The position numbers and the translations under genes are program-made. A stretch of DNA of 64,000 bases from Tethya wilhelma. Lineage: Eukaryota > Porifera > Demospongiae > Tethyida > Tethyidae. Location: positions 6,888,511 through 6,952,510 of the forward strand of contig CAXIPT010000003.1 in NCBI GenBank assembly GCA_964030475.1, given 5' to 3'. Positions 58,401 to 62,453 of the stretch are shown here, in pieces (within the stretch, counting starts at the first letter, position 1; each line of letters opens with the position of its first letter). The notes below the pieces were generated by a model. The model ran no database searches and was not told the origin of the DNA. It was given only the letters and a program-made list of their open reading frames with translations.

Positions 58401-60668
58401 TACGTACTTTTATCATTTTGACAGCCTGGGTAAAGATTGCCACACATCTTAACCATTCATGTGATCAATTTTTTCTACTCACATGAGTGGCAAAAATTTG
58501 ACTGCAAAAATCTTTCAATCTAAATATATTTTGTACTTACACTCTGCATTCGTTGTGAAACCAAACACAGCCACACTCACTGCAACTGGATTGAGTATAG
58601 TACCACCAACTGGATCTGTTGTGAGCCTCACCAGTGCAGCTATGCCTGTACCATCTCCTTCACCTGGTGGTGAACTTCCAATTTCAATACCAACAAATGC
58701 ATCTGCATAAGAATGATCATAGTTTCAAGTGCATGCATATAATATTATACAGCTGTAACAGCATAACTTAGGCCCAGCAAATCTTGTGTTGGATTCAGCT
58801 ATTAATTTCTAATTTAGACATAGATCATGAAAACAGGTATACTACAAGTGCTACAAGTTCCTTGGCAACAGAGACTCCTTTTGTGCAAACAGTTAAACAA
58901 GAAATTGTGGTGCACATATCAGTCATGTGTGGCCATAAAGTAGGAATAAGTTAGCCTCGTTCCTAGGCCCCTCCCTCCTCGAAATTTAAGGAGGGAGAGG
59001 GCCTGGTATGTGACGTCACACACATGATGCTCAGGGTAGAACCGTGGAATTGAGCGTGAGCACATACAAAAGTTTCAGCCTCTATGCCCATGCATGGAAA
59101 ATAGTTTTGTACAAAAGAGATCGGTAAACCCAAGGCTCCCAAATCTCAGAGCTAAACATCAGAAAAAGGTAAAGCTGTAGCTAGTGTAATGCATTCTTGG
59201 TGGTGTTTGAAAGAGCTACAGAGCTAAAAGCGGCAAGAAAGAGCGCGCCAGGGCCACATGGTACAGCTATAAAATGTTGAAAATCGATGAGGAAACAAAG
59301 TGCTTGGACAAAAAAAAACTGCTTCATCACAGATTGCCCATTTTTTCTTTGTAACTATCTCAAAATAAGACTCAACTTAGCTGCTGTATTTGAAACTTCA
59401 ACGCTCTGTACAAAATTAGTTGACTGTGCTCTGCATAGGTGGCAACATTCAGTCTTGCCCGTTTGTGGTTGCTCCACCTATGCTCAATTAAAAGTGACTT
59501 ATTTCCTGTGACGTCATGTACCAGGCCCTCTAGCTCTCCCTCCTTATTTTTCAAGGAGGGAGGGGCCTGGGGACGAGGCTAGGAATAAGTATTGTTCTAA
59601 TTATGTAACAATAAGTACAAACAATATAATTATGTAGCTAGGCTGTTTTATTTTTTTGTTTTGTCTCAACACAATGCCACACTGATGATGTTCAACTTTC
59701 AGAATTTACTTTCAAGGCTTGTCTATAGCCCATCATGCATGCATGAAAGTAAATTAAATTTTCACAAACTATCACTAGTCCACAAAAAATAGAGAAAAAC
59801 TCTTCACTCCACACTACTAGTGACATATATGTACCGTCATTGTCCTCCAGAGTGATAATATCAGTGTCCACTGGTCCAATTGTAGCAGGTCCAGAAACCA
59901 TTGATACAGATATAGCGTAGTTTTCTGTACCTTCTACCAGGGAGTCATCAACTGGAACCACATTAACATCCTCAGAGTCAAAATTTCCTTCCCCAATCTC
60001 AAAGGTATACATTGTTGGGTCGACACTGTAGTCGACAGTCACTGAACCGTAAACAAACAAATGACAGCAAATGATGCATATATATCCTCAGTGTTCTATA
60101 ACCTTGTATGAAAACCACTCTGTCAAATGTGTATCATAGTATAGGACTTAAATTCATAGGGAGAAACAGCATAGGAACTATAATGGAGCTACTTTGTTAT
60201 ATCCTTACTCCTAGGTTACTTACCCTTGCTAAAAAAAAAAAAGATGGAAGAGAGCCTGGTGCAGAAAGTCCCTTGTATAACATATGCATAATTCTCAAAG
60301 CTATGCATCTTAGGCCTTTTGCCATAAAAGAATCGGAATATGCTGCAGTACACAACCCATACATACTTGTTCAACTACAACAGGCTTTATGGGCCACTGT
60401 AGTACGAATTAAAATTTGCCATGCAGGCTTTCTCCTCAGGACTACTTTTCAGCTGTCATGCAATATACACAGGTGGTAGGTGTAAGGGAAGCCAGGAAAT
60501 GAGGATCTTACTTACCCTGAGCAGTAACAATTTCAAGGGCAAGTTCAGTTACAGTCACTACAAGACTAGTGGCCAGTGTGGCAGTCGTTGGGTTAGTGAC
60601 CAGCACAGCTGTTCCAGGAGCACCTTCACTTGGTGGTGTTGCTACTGAACTCAAAAGTATTACAGCAT
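30599..60668 (-). CDS. Giant tandem Calx-beta protein, aggregation-factor-like (5' incomplete)
   Basis: Eighteen Calx-beta domains followed by a C-terminal module can be traced on the minus strand. The usual domain is made of exon A (SVSIAAA-SPPGEGD-GAIVTLSTTPPGGTLAADAVFSVSV type) and exon B (GTDFTLQTTSVTFTGG, SINDDSLVEGTESYELTI, VTIADNDG). The PPGEGD turn, the INDD and the final DND are the calcium-coordinating positions known from Calx-beta domains. Nearly every exon starts and ends in phase 1. No transmembrane segment is seen, and the chain ends at TGA 30,599. Calx-beta arrays of this type form the core of sponge aggregation factors (secreted, calcium-dependent cell adhesion); FREM- or ADGRV1-like proteins are alternatives, but no CSPG or GPCR domains are visible. 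Several exons are damaged (see domains 3, 11, 12, 16), so the gene may be partly skipped, allelic, or a pseudogene. No signal peptide exon found within the window. Confidence 0.75.
31746..32087. mobile_element. Tigger/pogo-like MITE with TA duplication
   Basis: CAGTAGAACCGCAATTATTC at the left end pairs imperfectly with ATAATCGAGATTCTACTG at the right end, and TA flanks both sides. Terminal CAGT..AACC and TA target are typical of Tc1/mariner-pogo elements. It lies immediately upstream (in gene direction) of the C-terminal exons. Confidence 0.75.
32112..32405 (-). repeat. Dispersed repeat R1, partial copy 4
   Basis: CGGCTTCTAAAGCTACC to GTGGCTATATACAAGGC matches the complement of copy 1 with more divergence, including the CTCCATCTTCTTCTTCTATC part. 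Confidence 0.6.
32770..32890. repeat. Decayed foldback element fragment
   Basis: GCAAACAAGATGGAATGG followed by TGTGGACTGCATGTA and GAGTCCCTC matches one arm and the loop of the element at 568-860; the second arm is gone. Confidence 0.5.
33043..33494 (-). CDS. Calx-beta domain 18, last of the array (exons 33,345-33,494 and 33,043-33,255)
   Basis: AAFPPGEGDPMGVGAILTLT; ESTDFSLLTFSLAFTGG; IVDDLLVEGTESYELSI; ITDNDG. Intact; donor GTGAGT leads into the last intron block. Confidence 0.85.
33758..34206 (-). CDS. Calx-beta domain 17 (exons 34,057-34,206 and 33,758-33,973)
   Basis: ATSPPGEGDSPAAGAVLTLS; GGGMDFALQTISVTFSGG; IVDDLVFEGVESYELTI; SIADNDG. Intact. The intron to domain 16 hosts a 363-bp TIR element. 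Confidence 0.85.
34901..35263. mobile_element. TIR element with 5-bp target duplication, copy 1
   Basis: CAGTGGCGTAGCCAGG and CCTGGCTACGCCACTG are exact complements; GTATA flanks both ends (34,896-34,900 and 35,264-35,268). 363 bp, non-coding, with a G-run near the right end. Located in a Calx-beta intron. Confidence 0.85.
35354..35828 (-). pseudogene. Calx-beta domain 16, exon B frameshifted by 22-bp duplication
   Basis: Exon A (35,679-35,828) is normal (PASFPPGEGAGPGTGAILTL). In exon B (35,354-35,588) the 22-base unit that begins GTATGGACTTCACTCTACAG occurs twice in tandem, which shifts the frame before TTSVTFTGG; the rest (SINDDALVEGMETYELTI, ITDNDG) is clean. Skipping this exon would keep phase. 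Confidence 0.8.
35922..35959. repeat. Strong hairpin in an intron
   Basis: ACAAGGAGTGGGGCTCGC and its complement GCTCGCCCACTCCTTGT flank a tiny TTC loop; energetically very stable. Origin unknown; a related GAGCGAGCCCC word stands at 42,200. Confidence 0.7.
36346..36718 (+). repeat. Dispersed repeat F, copy 1
   Basis: TGTGTACAGCGACAGAGAAG to CACATCACTTCCGGTGACC followed by a (GGAC)n run and AAAACTTTGCTTATAATATG. The same order is found at 44,100-44,447. The tail microsatellite next to a constant end recalls the M1 design. Confidence 0.75.
36824..37272 (-). CDS. Calx-beta domain 15 (exons 37,114-37,272 and 36,824-37,033)
   Basis: AGSPPGEGDVPLAGAMLTLS; DGGTDFTLQTTSVTFTGG; SINDDGLVEGTENYELMI; ends LADNNG. 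The upstream intron carries the long GA/CA microsatellite with an N. Confidence 0.85.
37350..37468. repeat. (CT)n then (CA)n microsatellite with an N at the junction
   Basis: About 30 bp of CT repeats and about 85 bp of CA repeats in an intron between domains 14 and 15. The N at 37,382 stands exactly where the two motifs meet, so the true length is unknown. Confidence 0.9.
37570..38038 (-). CDS. Calx-beta domain 14 (exons 37,883-38,038 and 37,570-37,782)
   Basis: SVSPPTEGDGTTMGALLMLS; EGAAQDFTLQTTSVTFNGG; SINDDSLVEGTESYELTI; LIDNDG. Intact. Confidence 0.85.
38783..39231 (-). CDS. Calx-beta domain 13 (exons 39,070-39,231 and 38,783-38,998)
   Basis: PVTSPPGENQGSTLVTSAV; GSGQDFLLVTASVNFLVG; SINDDFLIEGTESYVLSI; LADNDG. 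Intact although next to the inversion. Confidence 0.85.
39281..39436. mobile_element. 155-bp TIR element, family G copy 1
   Basis: TACTGTAGATCAGGAAATTT and its near-complement AAGTTTCCTGATCTACAGTA form the ends; the inside has GGTGAAGATTGCCATACG. Relatives at 57,051-57,203 (TACCGTAGATCGGGAAATTT) and, worn, at 58,354-58,528. Confidence 0.8.
39478..39765. repeat. Foldback element of family C, copy 2
   Basis: AGTGTAGGAATGGGTAGGGC and GTCTCAGTTTTGGCACAAGA on one side, with ATGTGTCAAAACTGAGACAT on the other, correspond to the arms of the element at 27,130-27,510 and can pair. Confidence 0.65.
39852..40038 (-). pseudogene. Calx-beta domain 12, rest of exon B, donor lost
   Basis: Starts abruptly within TTSVTFTGGTAADTDSVNVM without an acceptor, and runs through SINDDMLVEGVENYELSI to IADNND. 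The donor region reads ATGATGAGTGAGC where other copies have ATGATGGTGAGTGAGC, so GT is missing. Confidence 0.8.
40275..40491 (+). pseudogene. Calx-beta domain 11, exon B, inverted and frameshifted
   Basis: Plus-strand exon with acceptor CTGTATAG and donor GTGAGT. SGGVDFALQTTSVTFLGG and VMVSINDDLFF are followed by a frame break: a run of nine T bases is one too long, after which EGTESYELTIARTSGEA and LADNDG continue. It is antisense to the rest of the gene, so it cannot be used in the transcript. Confidence 0.8.
40673..40910 (+). pseudogene. Calx-beta domain 12, exon A and first 23 bp of exon B, inverted
   Basis: Exon A (40,673-40,822, plus strand) reads SVSIAAASSPPGEGDAASAG to DLSG with normal borders. 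After an intron with the usual acceptor (CTGTACAG) exon B starts with GGGTDF at 40,888 and breaks off at 40,910. The missing remainder is found on the minus strand at 40,038-39,852. Confidence 0.8.
40967..41320. mobile_element. TIR element with 5-bp target duplication, copy 2
   Basis: Close copy of 34,901-35,263; ends are CAGGGGTGTAGCCAGG and TACGCCACTG, flanked by TTAAG on both sides (40,962-40,966 and 41,321-41,325). It lies 57 bp from the right edge of the inversion. Confidence 0.85.
41777..41926 (-). CDS. Calx-beta domain 11, exon A
   Basis: ASVRIAAAASPPGEGDAMG and FSVSVTGGIG with normal borders (phase 1). Its exon B partner lies at 40,275-40,491 but on the plus strand, because of an inversion. 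Confidence 0.8.
42491..42706. mobile_element. TIR element with CG-rich core (MITE)
   Basis: ATACCGTATAGCTAGAAATT at the left and its complement in AATTTCTAGCTATACGGTA at the right continue pairing for over 30 bp; inside are AAAATTTCGCGGGTAAAATT-type words. Confidence 0.8.
42948..43424 (-). CDS. Calx-beta domain 10 (exons 43,263-43,424 and 42,948-43,166)
   Basis: AGSPPGEGGGVNIGAIVTLS; NDYTLRTTAVTFLGGIA; SIIDDALVEGLESYVLSI; LADNDG. Intact. A transposon-like repeat (44,100-44,447) separates it from domain 9. Confidence 0.85.
43560..44099. other. Intronic spacer, no feature seen
   Basis: Between domains 9 and 10; apart from repeat F starting at 44,100 nothing is recognised. Confidence 0.4.
44100..44447 (+). 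repeat. Dispersed repeat F, copy 2
   Basis: Matches 36,346-36,718 from TGTGTACAGCGACAGAGGAG to CAAAACTTTGCTAATAATATG, with a shorter and more varied GGAC run. Confidence 0.75.
44576..45029 (-). CDS. Calx-beta domain 9 (exons 44,882-45,029 and 44,576-44,791)
   Basis: AGSPPVEGAATSGVAAIVTL has valine in place of glycine in PPGEG. Exon B is atypical at its start (GGGVDFTLDSTVGGFFGVIT) but keeps DDPLVEGVKSYVLMI and LGDNDG. Open throughout. Confidence 0.8.
45140..45598 (-). CDS. Calx-beta domain 8 (exons 45,449-45,598 and 45,140-45,349)
   Basis: APPPSEGDPGGPGAILTLS; IGADFTLLTTSVTFTAA; SINDDSLVEGTESYMLTI. Ends IADSDG, a serine where the calcium-site asparagine is usual. Donor GTGAAT is weaker than its neighbours' GTGAGT. 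Confidence 0.85.
45787..46237 (-). CDS. Calx-beta domain 7 (exons 46,088-46,237 and 45,787-46,002)
   Basis: AGSPPGEGAGPLAGAIVTLS; SGGTDFTLQTTSVTFTGG; SINDDLLIEGTESYELTI; SITDNDG. Intact. Confidence 0.85.
46402..46761 (-). CDS. Calx-beta domain 6, single fused exon
   Basis: Exon A and exon B run together without an intron: SVMSGGTALGGGTDFTLQTT is continuous. 360 bp, phase 1 at both ends, ends LADNDG/GTGAGT. Every other domain has an intron at this junction, so the intron was lost exactly here. Confidence 0.85.
46971..47412 (-). CDS. Calx-beta domain 5 (exons 47,263-47,412 and 46,971-47,186)
   Basis: First of the near-identical group. SPPGEGDAPVAGAVLTLST; then GGMDFTLQTTSMTFTGG and IVDDIVVEGTESYELTI. 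The end reads TDDDC where DNDG is usual. The donor is a strong GTGAGT. Confidence 0.85.
47498..48340 (-). CDS. Calx-beta domain 4 (exons 48,173-48,340 and 47,498-47,698)
   Basis: STPSGEGDGMGIGAVVRLTT in exon A; GADFSLDTTSVTFG, VLEDTLVEGTESYVLSI and VNINDDDG in exon B. Intact. Together with domains 1-3 it belongs to the diverged, older part of the array. Confidence 0.85.
48000..48120. repeat. Short foldback sequence
   Basis: CTTCCAGGTCTTCCCCTTG and GGGGAAGGCCTGGACC pair imperfectly around an AATTAAAAAATTAA loop; probably a small foldback transposon in the intron of domain 4. Confidence 0.45.
48411..48615 (-). CDS. Calx-beta domain 3, exon B, frameshifted
   Basis: TVSFETGLGNDQTRDVSVAV, VINDVLIEGTESYVFSV and VNLADNDG are intact, but between the acceptor (TTCTTTAG) and TVSFE one extra base near 48,597 destroys the frame. 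With the lost donor of exon A this makes domain 3 unlikely to be produced whole. Confidence 0.7.
48645..48960. repeat. Dispersed repeat D, copy 1
   Basis: ATAGTAGGAATGGGCCGCCT and CAATTGCATGCAAGGCCTAA-like words are shared in order with 56,415-56,735, about 75-80 percent alike by eye. Confidence 0.7.
49000..49857. other. Spacer upstream of the small secreted-protein genes
   Basis: No gene seen; likely holds the promoter of the gene starting at 49,858. Lies in the domain 3 intron. Confidence 0.4.
49858..50390 (+). pseudogene. Small secreted protein X1, C-terminal half frameshifted
   Basis: From ATG 49,858 the chain starts with a signal peptide (MVYFTLCLVLVITILVLG), then AAEKYES, ENGCPNINEIEE and a threonine/glutamate-rich part, and continues as LCAHGTFRYMGY. 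From there the apparent protein moves between frames: FFPDDPLWDGQDCP in frame 3, STCCQFNIPPWFTKDLPTQP in frame 1 (stop at 50,259), and SNDDIKLRLRLANENEFDN in frame 2. This reads like one extracellular cysteine-containing domain broken by several small indels. I recall similar CC-FN-PPWF domains in sponge proteins but cannot name the family. Paralogue of X2. Confidence 0.6.
50400..50815. other. Duplicated 3'/5' flank of the X genes
   Basis: AAGCTGTACACACCCTATAA and following sequence recur in altered form near 53,630 and 53,970, so flanks as well as genes were duplicated. Confidence 0.45.
50816..51205 (+). CDS. Small secreted threonine-rich protein X2 (129 aa)
   Basis: Single open frame from ATG 50,816 to TAG 51,205. 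Residues 1-24 form a signal peptide (MNSFIVCLILVITSSARNF); EKYKPQIFEDGCPNIND is shared with X1; the second half is rich in Thr/Glu/Pro (TEQETTPLPTTEETTTEP), which suggests a heavily O-glycosylated stalk. Only two cysteines. It lacks the CC-FN-PPWF domain of X1, so it is either a shortened paralogue or ends early (GAG/GCAAGT near 51,170 could be a GC-type donor). Function unknown. Confidence 0.55.
   Translation: MNSFIVCLILVITSSARNFKVSAATAEKYKPQIFEDGCPNINDSELEKFKTKTIYSIGTLIEELINKTAQSSTSNEGLQTTTLLTEQETTPLPTTEETTTEPSMDTITEDQQNKPTFPRQVHAWGSLTD
51270..52969 (+). CDS. Secreted eight-cysteine protein X3, four exons (about 105 aa)
   Basis: Exons 51,270-51,387, 51,571-51,699, 52,805-52,867 and 52,962-52,969 join in one frame; all three introns are phase 1 with good GTAAGT/GTAATC donors and TAG/CAG acceptors. 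The chain begins MMKIFTILFAMVVYSAAAS, a clear signal peptide, and the mature part holds eight cysteines (first in SCNHIWD, last two in PSCNC stop), an even number that fits four disulfides. One N-glycosylation site (NRTS). The last exon codes only the final residue and a stop. I do not recognise the family; a small secreted effector, toxin-like or structural peptide are all possible, and no sequence evidence decides. It lies in the Calx-beta gene's largest intron on the opposite strand. Confidence 0.6.
53300..53460 (-). repeat. Possible tRNA-derived SINE fragment
   Basis: Minus-strand GGTTGTGAGTTCAAGTCTAC matches an RNA polymerase III B box (GTTCAAGTC) in tRNA context, preceded by GACTGCTAA as in a tRNA anticodon arm. 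No A box or cloverleaf could be completed and no second copy was aligned. Confidence 0.25.
53480..54160. other. Spacer with eroded duplicates of X-gene flanks
   Basis: AATTCAAGCTGTACACAC at 53,628 and ATGCTCTCCACAGAAATGG at 53,975 resemble sequence behind X1; no open frame supported. Confidence 0.4.
54161..54305. mobile_element. 145-bp palindromic MITE
   Basis: TAGTTATTACACCCTTCACT at the left and CAGTGAAGGCTGTAATAACT at the right are complements with few mismatches, and pairing continues towards a centre of TTGCATGAGGGCGAAGCCGA. Confidence 0.75.
54580..54622. repeat. Perfect hairpin before the X4 start
   Basis: TAGTCTTGTTTACAGTT and AACTGTAAACAAGACTA pair over 17 bp around a 9-base loop, 5 bp before the ATG at 54,628. 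Confidence 0.8.
54628..55766 (+). pseudogene. X4: paralogue of X2 split by an M1 element
   Basis: Left part from ATG 54,628: MNYSTVYLLLVITTSAGNF, AEMYKPQTYEEKCP, then a stop at 54,773. An M1 element occupies 54,791-55,594. The right part (55,600-55,766) reads TTLLPTIEQITTEQSMATNT and RQAVF, matching the threonine-rich half of X2, and ends where a family C foldback element begins. The copy is therefore dead, with an early stop, an insertion, and a truncated end. Confidence 0.7.
54791..55594 (-). mobile_element. M1 element inserted in X4
   Basis: Minus-strand start GCACCACAGGTGC plus AAGCCTCGGCGCAC; end GCGCGCCGAGGCTTAA-type sequence, giving AAGCCTCGGCGC as a 12-bp terminal inverted repeat. 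Internal parts match 3,694-4,487. Confidence 0.75.
55780..56255. repeat. Foldback element of family C, copy 3
   Basis: Left arm AGTGTAGGAATGGGCACTGC .. TTTCAGCACATGACTACTTC and right arm GATGTAGTCATGTGCCGAAA pair; the loop is longer than in copy 1. Confidence 0.7.
56415..56735. repeat. Dispersed repeat D, copy 2
   Basis: ATAGTAGGAATGGGCGGACT through TTGAGCCAACTTGGACAGC parallels 48,645-48,960. Both copies flank the X-gene cluster in the same orientation. Confidence 0.7.
57051..57203. mobile_element. TIR element, family G copy 2
   Basis: TACCGTAGATCGGGAAATTT pairs with AAATTCCCAATCTA at the right; GGTAAAGATTGCTGTAAG inside as in copy 1. Confidence 0.7.
57723..57881 (-). CDS. Calx-beta domain 3, exon A, with lost donor
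   Basis: Reads AEINIESVSSPPGEGDGSGV and ends RVTDGTATD; where GT is expected after GCAACAG the sequence is AT (57,722-57,721). If unspliced, translation would stop after eight more codons. The partner exon is 9.1 kb away (48,411-48,615). Confidence 0.75.
58088..58702 (-). CDS. Calx-beta domain 2 (exons 58,541-58,702 and 58,088-58,300)
   Basis: Exon A carries SSPPGEGDGTGIAALVRLTT; exon B carries SGTDFTLLTTSVTFTASS, VLDDALIEGTENYALSI and IGIADNDQ. Clean GTAAGT and GTAACT donors. The intron holds a short MITE (58,354-58,528). Confidence 0.85.
58354..58528. mobile_element. TIR element, family G copy 3 (worn)
   Basis: ACCATAGAGCAGGAAATTTG, GGTAAAGATTGCCACAC and GAGTGGCAAAAATTTGAC keep the family order; the ends have diverged. 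Confidence 0.55.
58952..59581. mobile_element. Long-TIR element with 9-bp target duplication (Mutator-like)
   Basis: TAGCCTCGTTCCTAGGCCCC at the left and GGGGCCTGGGGACGAGGCTA at the right begin inverted repeats of roughly 70-80 bp that extend through TGACGTCA on both sides. GGAATAAGT flanks both ends (58,943-58,951 and 59,582-59,590). Long TIRs and 9-bp duplications are typical of Mutator-like elements. 630 bp; the inner open frames are unsupported. Confidence 0.8.
59835..60668 (-). CDS. Calx-beta domain 1 (exons 60,516-60,668 and 59,835-60,041)
   Basis: Most divergent copy: PPSEGAPG in place of PPGEGD, and no GTDF at the start of exon B (VDYSVDPTMYTFEIGEG instead). Keeps VVPVDDSLVEGTENYAISV and ends LEDNDG. 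Exon A opens in phase 1, so at least one more exon must lie upstream; none was recognised up to 64,000. Confidence 0.8.
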
Positions 60669-61789
60669 CTGCATGTATGATTGTGCAATAAAACATGACA
60701 CAAGTAGCATATATACTGCTACAATCTGCAAATTTACATGTACATATAATTGATACATATGCATAGCCTCATACCCAGGCTCTCTCCTTTGACCTTTCAC
60801 TCACGGAAAGGAGGGAGAGAATTGAAACTACTCACATCATGCACATGAACCTAAAATTAATGAGCATCGGTGAAACTGACCAAAATGCATGTACTGATCT
60901 AGATTTATTTCCTCGAGTTCAGCGGCAAAGAAACAAACTGTATTTTGTTGGTAGTGCTCTACTGCAGCACTCAACAGCAGTGTGAGTTTACTTGCTAGCA
61001 TATATTTAGTACCACTTAGTAGCTATAGCAATGTGCTAGTAGTGCATACACTATAGCTATTTTGGAGTAAGATTGACTAATCATAAGAACAAAGACGCTG
61101 GTATGTTTTGATACATAAATTACTTTAAAAATTAGTTTGTACCATGTTTGGAACGGACAGACCAAATTGATTTCCTGTTTCTTGGACTCTGCCGAGTCAT
61201 AATTTTTCTTTCGTGCAAAAAAATTCTTAGTTGTCACGTGGTCCAACACGTAGTGAACGTAGATGACAGCACTGCAAAACAATCGAGAATTGCTCAAAAG
61301 AATGAGATAGCAATGGCTAAGCGTTTTAGTCTAGCTTGATACAGATTGTGGGACTGTTAACACAAGTGGACTGTACTTCCGTATTGGCATTGCAGAATCG
61401 TAAAATTAATGATATTCATTTGTCTTTTCTTTTTTTGTTTGCCTACAGGGCCTATTTAAAAAAAATTGTCCAAGAAACAGGAAATCAATTTGGTCCGGCC
61501 TACATCTATAAAGACTTAGTGTTTGTTTCAGTGAAGCTAAATTTTGAAGTATGGCAACCTTAGACACAAAATGTGTGGCAGTCCGATTGCTTGCTCATGA
61601 ATGGCCACACTCATTAAAGATCTCCCTAGGTTCTATCTTTCTCATTACATGCATGACGCGCATGAGCTCCCAGGGCGTTCTTGATTTTTATGTGGCAAAC
61701 GCATGGAGAGCACGCTTTGCTAACCATGACACACACACACACACACTGTGACACACCATCACCGACCACAGAACACCAATTGGATCTTC
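60669..61789. other. Spacer, no gene recognised
   Basis: The upstream exon(s) required by the phase-1 start of Calx-beta domain 1 should lie here or beyond, but I could not find a signal-peptide exon or another Calx-beta exon. Confidence 0.4.
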
Positions 61790-61973
61790 CTGACAACAAG
61801 AAGGAAACATGAAGGAGCAAAGCTAAGAAGTACAAAATCCTCAAATCTCAGCAACCATAGTGTTTTGGACAGTAAAAAATGTAACTTTAAAAAGATTATT
61901 CAGATCGAAAAATGTATAAGTACTATCAATTTGTTGCTAGAGCTACTTTTCTTGAGATTTCATTGGGATAGAC

Positions 61974-62020
<47 letters not shown>

Positions 62021-62053
62021 TAGACTGACAGACAGACTGACAGACAGAGAGAC

Positions 62054-62089
<36 letters not shown>

Positions 62090-62103
62090 TGACTGACAGA
62101 TTA

Positions 62104-62141
<38 letters not shown>

Positions 62142-62215
62142 TGACAGACAGACAGGCAGACAAATCAAAATAACTACTGTAATCGCCTGCAGCGACTACA
62201 CACGTGCCAAGAGGC
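61790..62215 (+). repeat. M1-type tail with a long CAGA microsatellite
   Basis: (CAGA/CTGA)n occupies about 61,966-62,161 and is followed by AAATCAAAATAACTACTG and GTGCCAAGAGGCTTAATA, which is the M1 end. The body before it (CTCAAATCTCAGCAACCATA) is a diverged M1 interior. Long open frames across it are microsatellite by-products. Confidence 0.65.
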
Positions 62216-62453
62216 TTAATAAACTTAAAACAAATAAACCTATTTACCAGCACACATGCACTGTCCTCTCTGGACAGCCACACATGCCTATATAAGTCCA
62301 TTTGGTTTGAGAATGCTTCTTGTATAACTGTCTAAATATCCAACTGACTGTCTGTTACTAGATTATCTGAAGAATGCAGCTCTATGGTCACAATGGAATG
62401 TACTTACAATCATAAATCAATATCTCCGCCACTCAAAATACACTAACCTTAAG

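Noticed and set aside
61926..62168. Open frame of repeated SVCLSVCL-type sequence
   Set aside because: Pure translation of the CAGA microsatellite.
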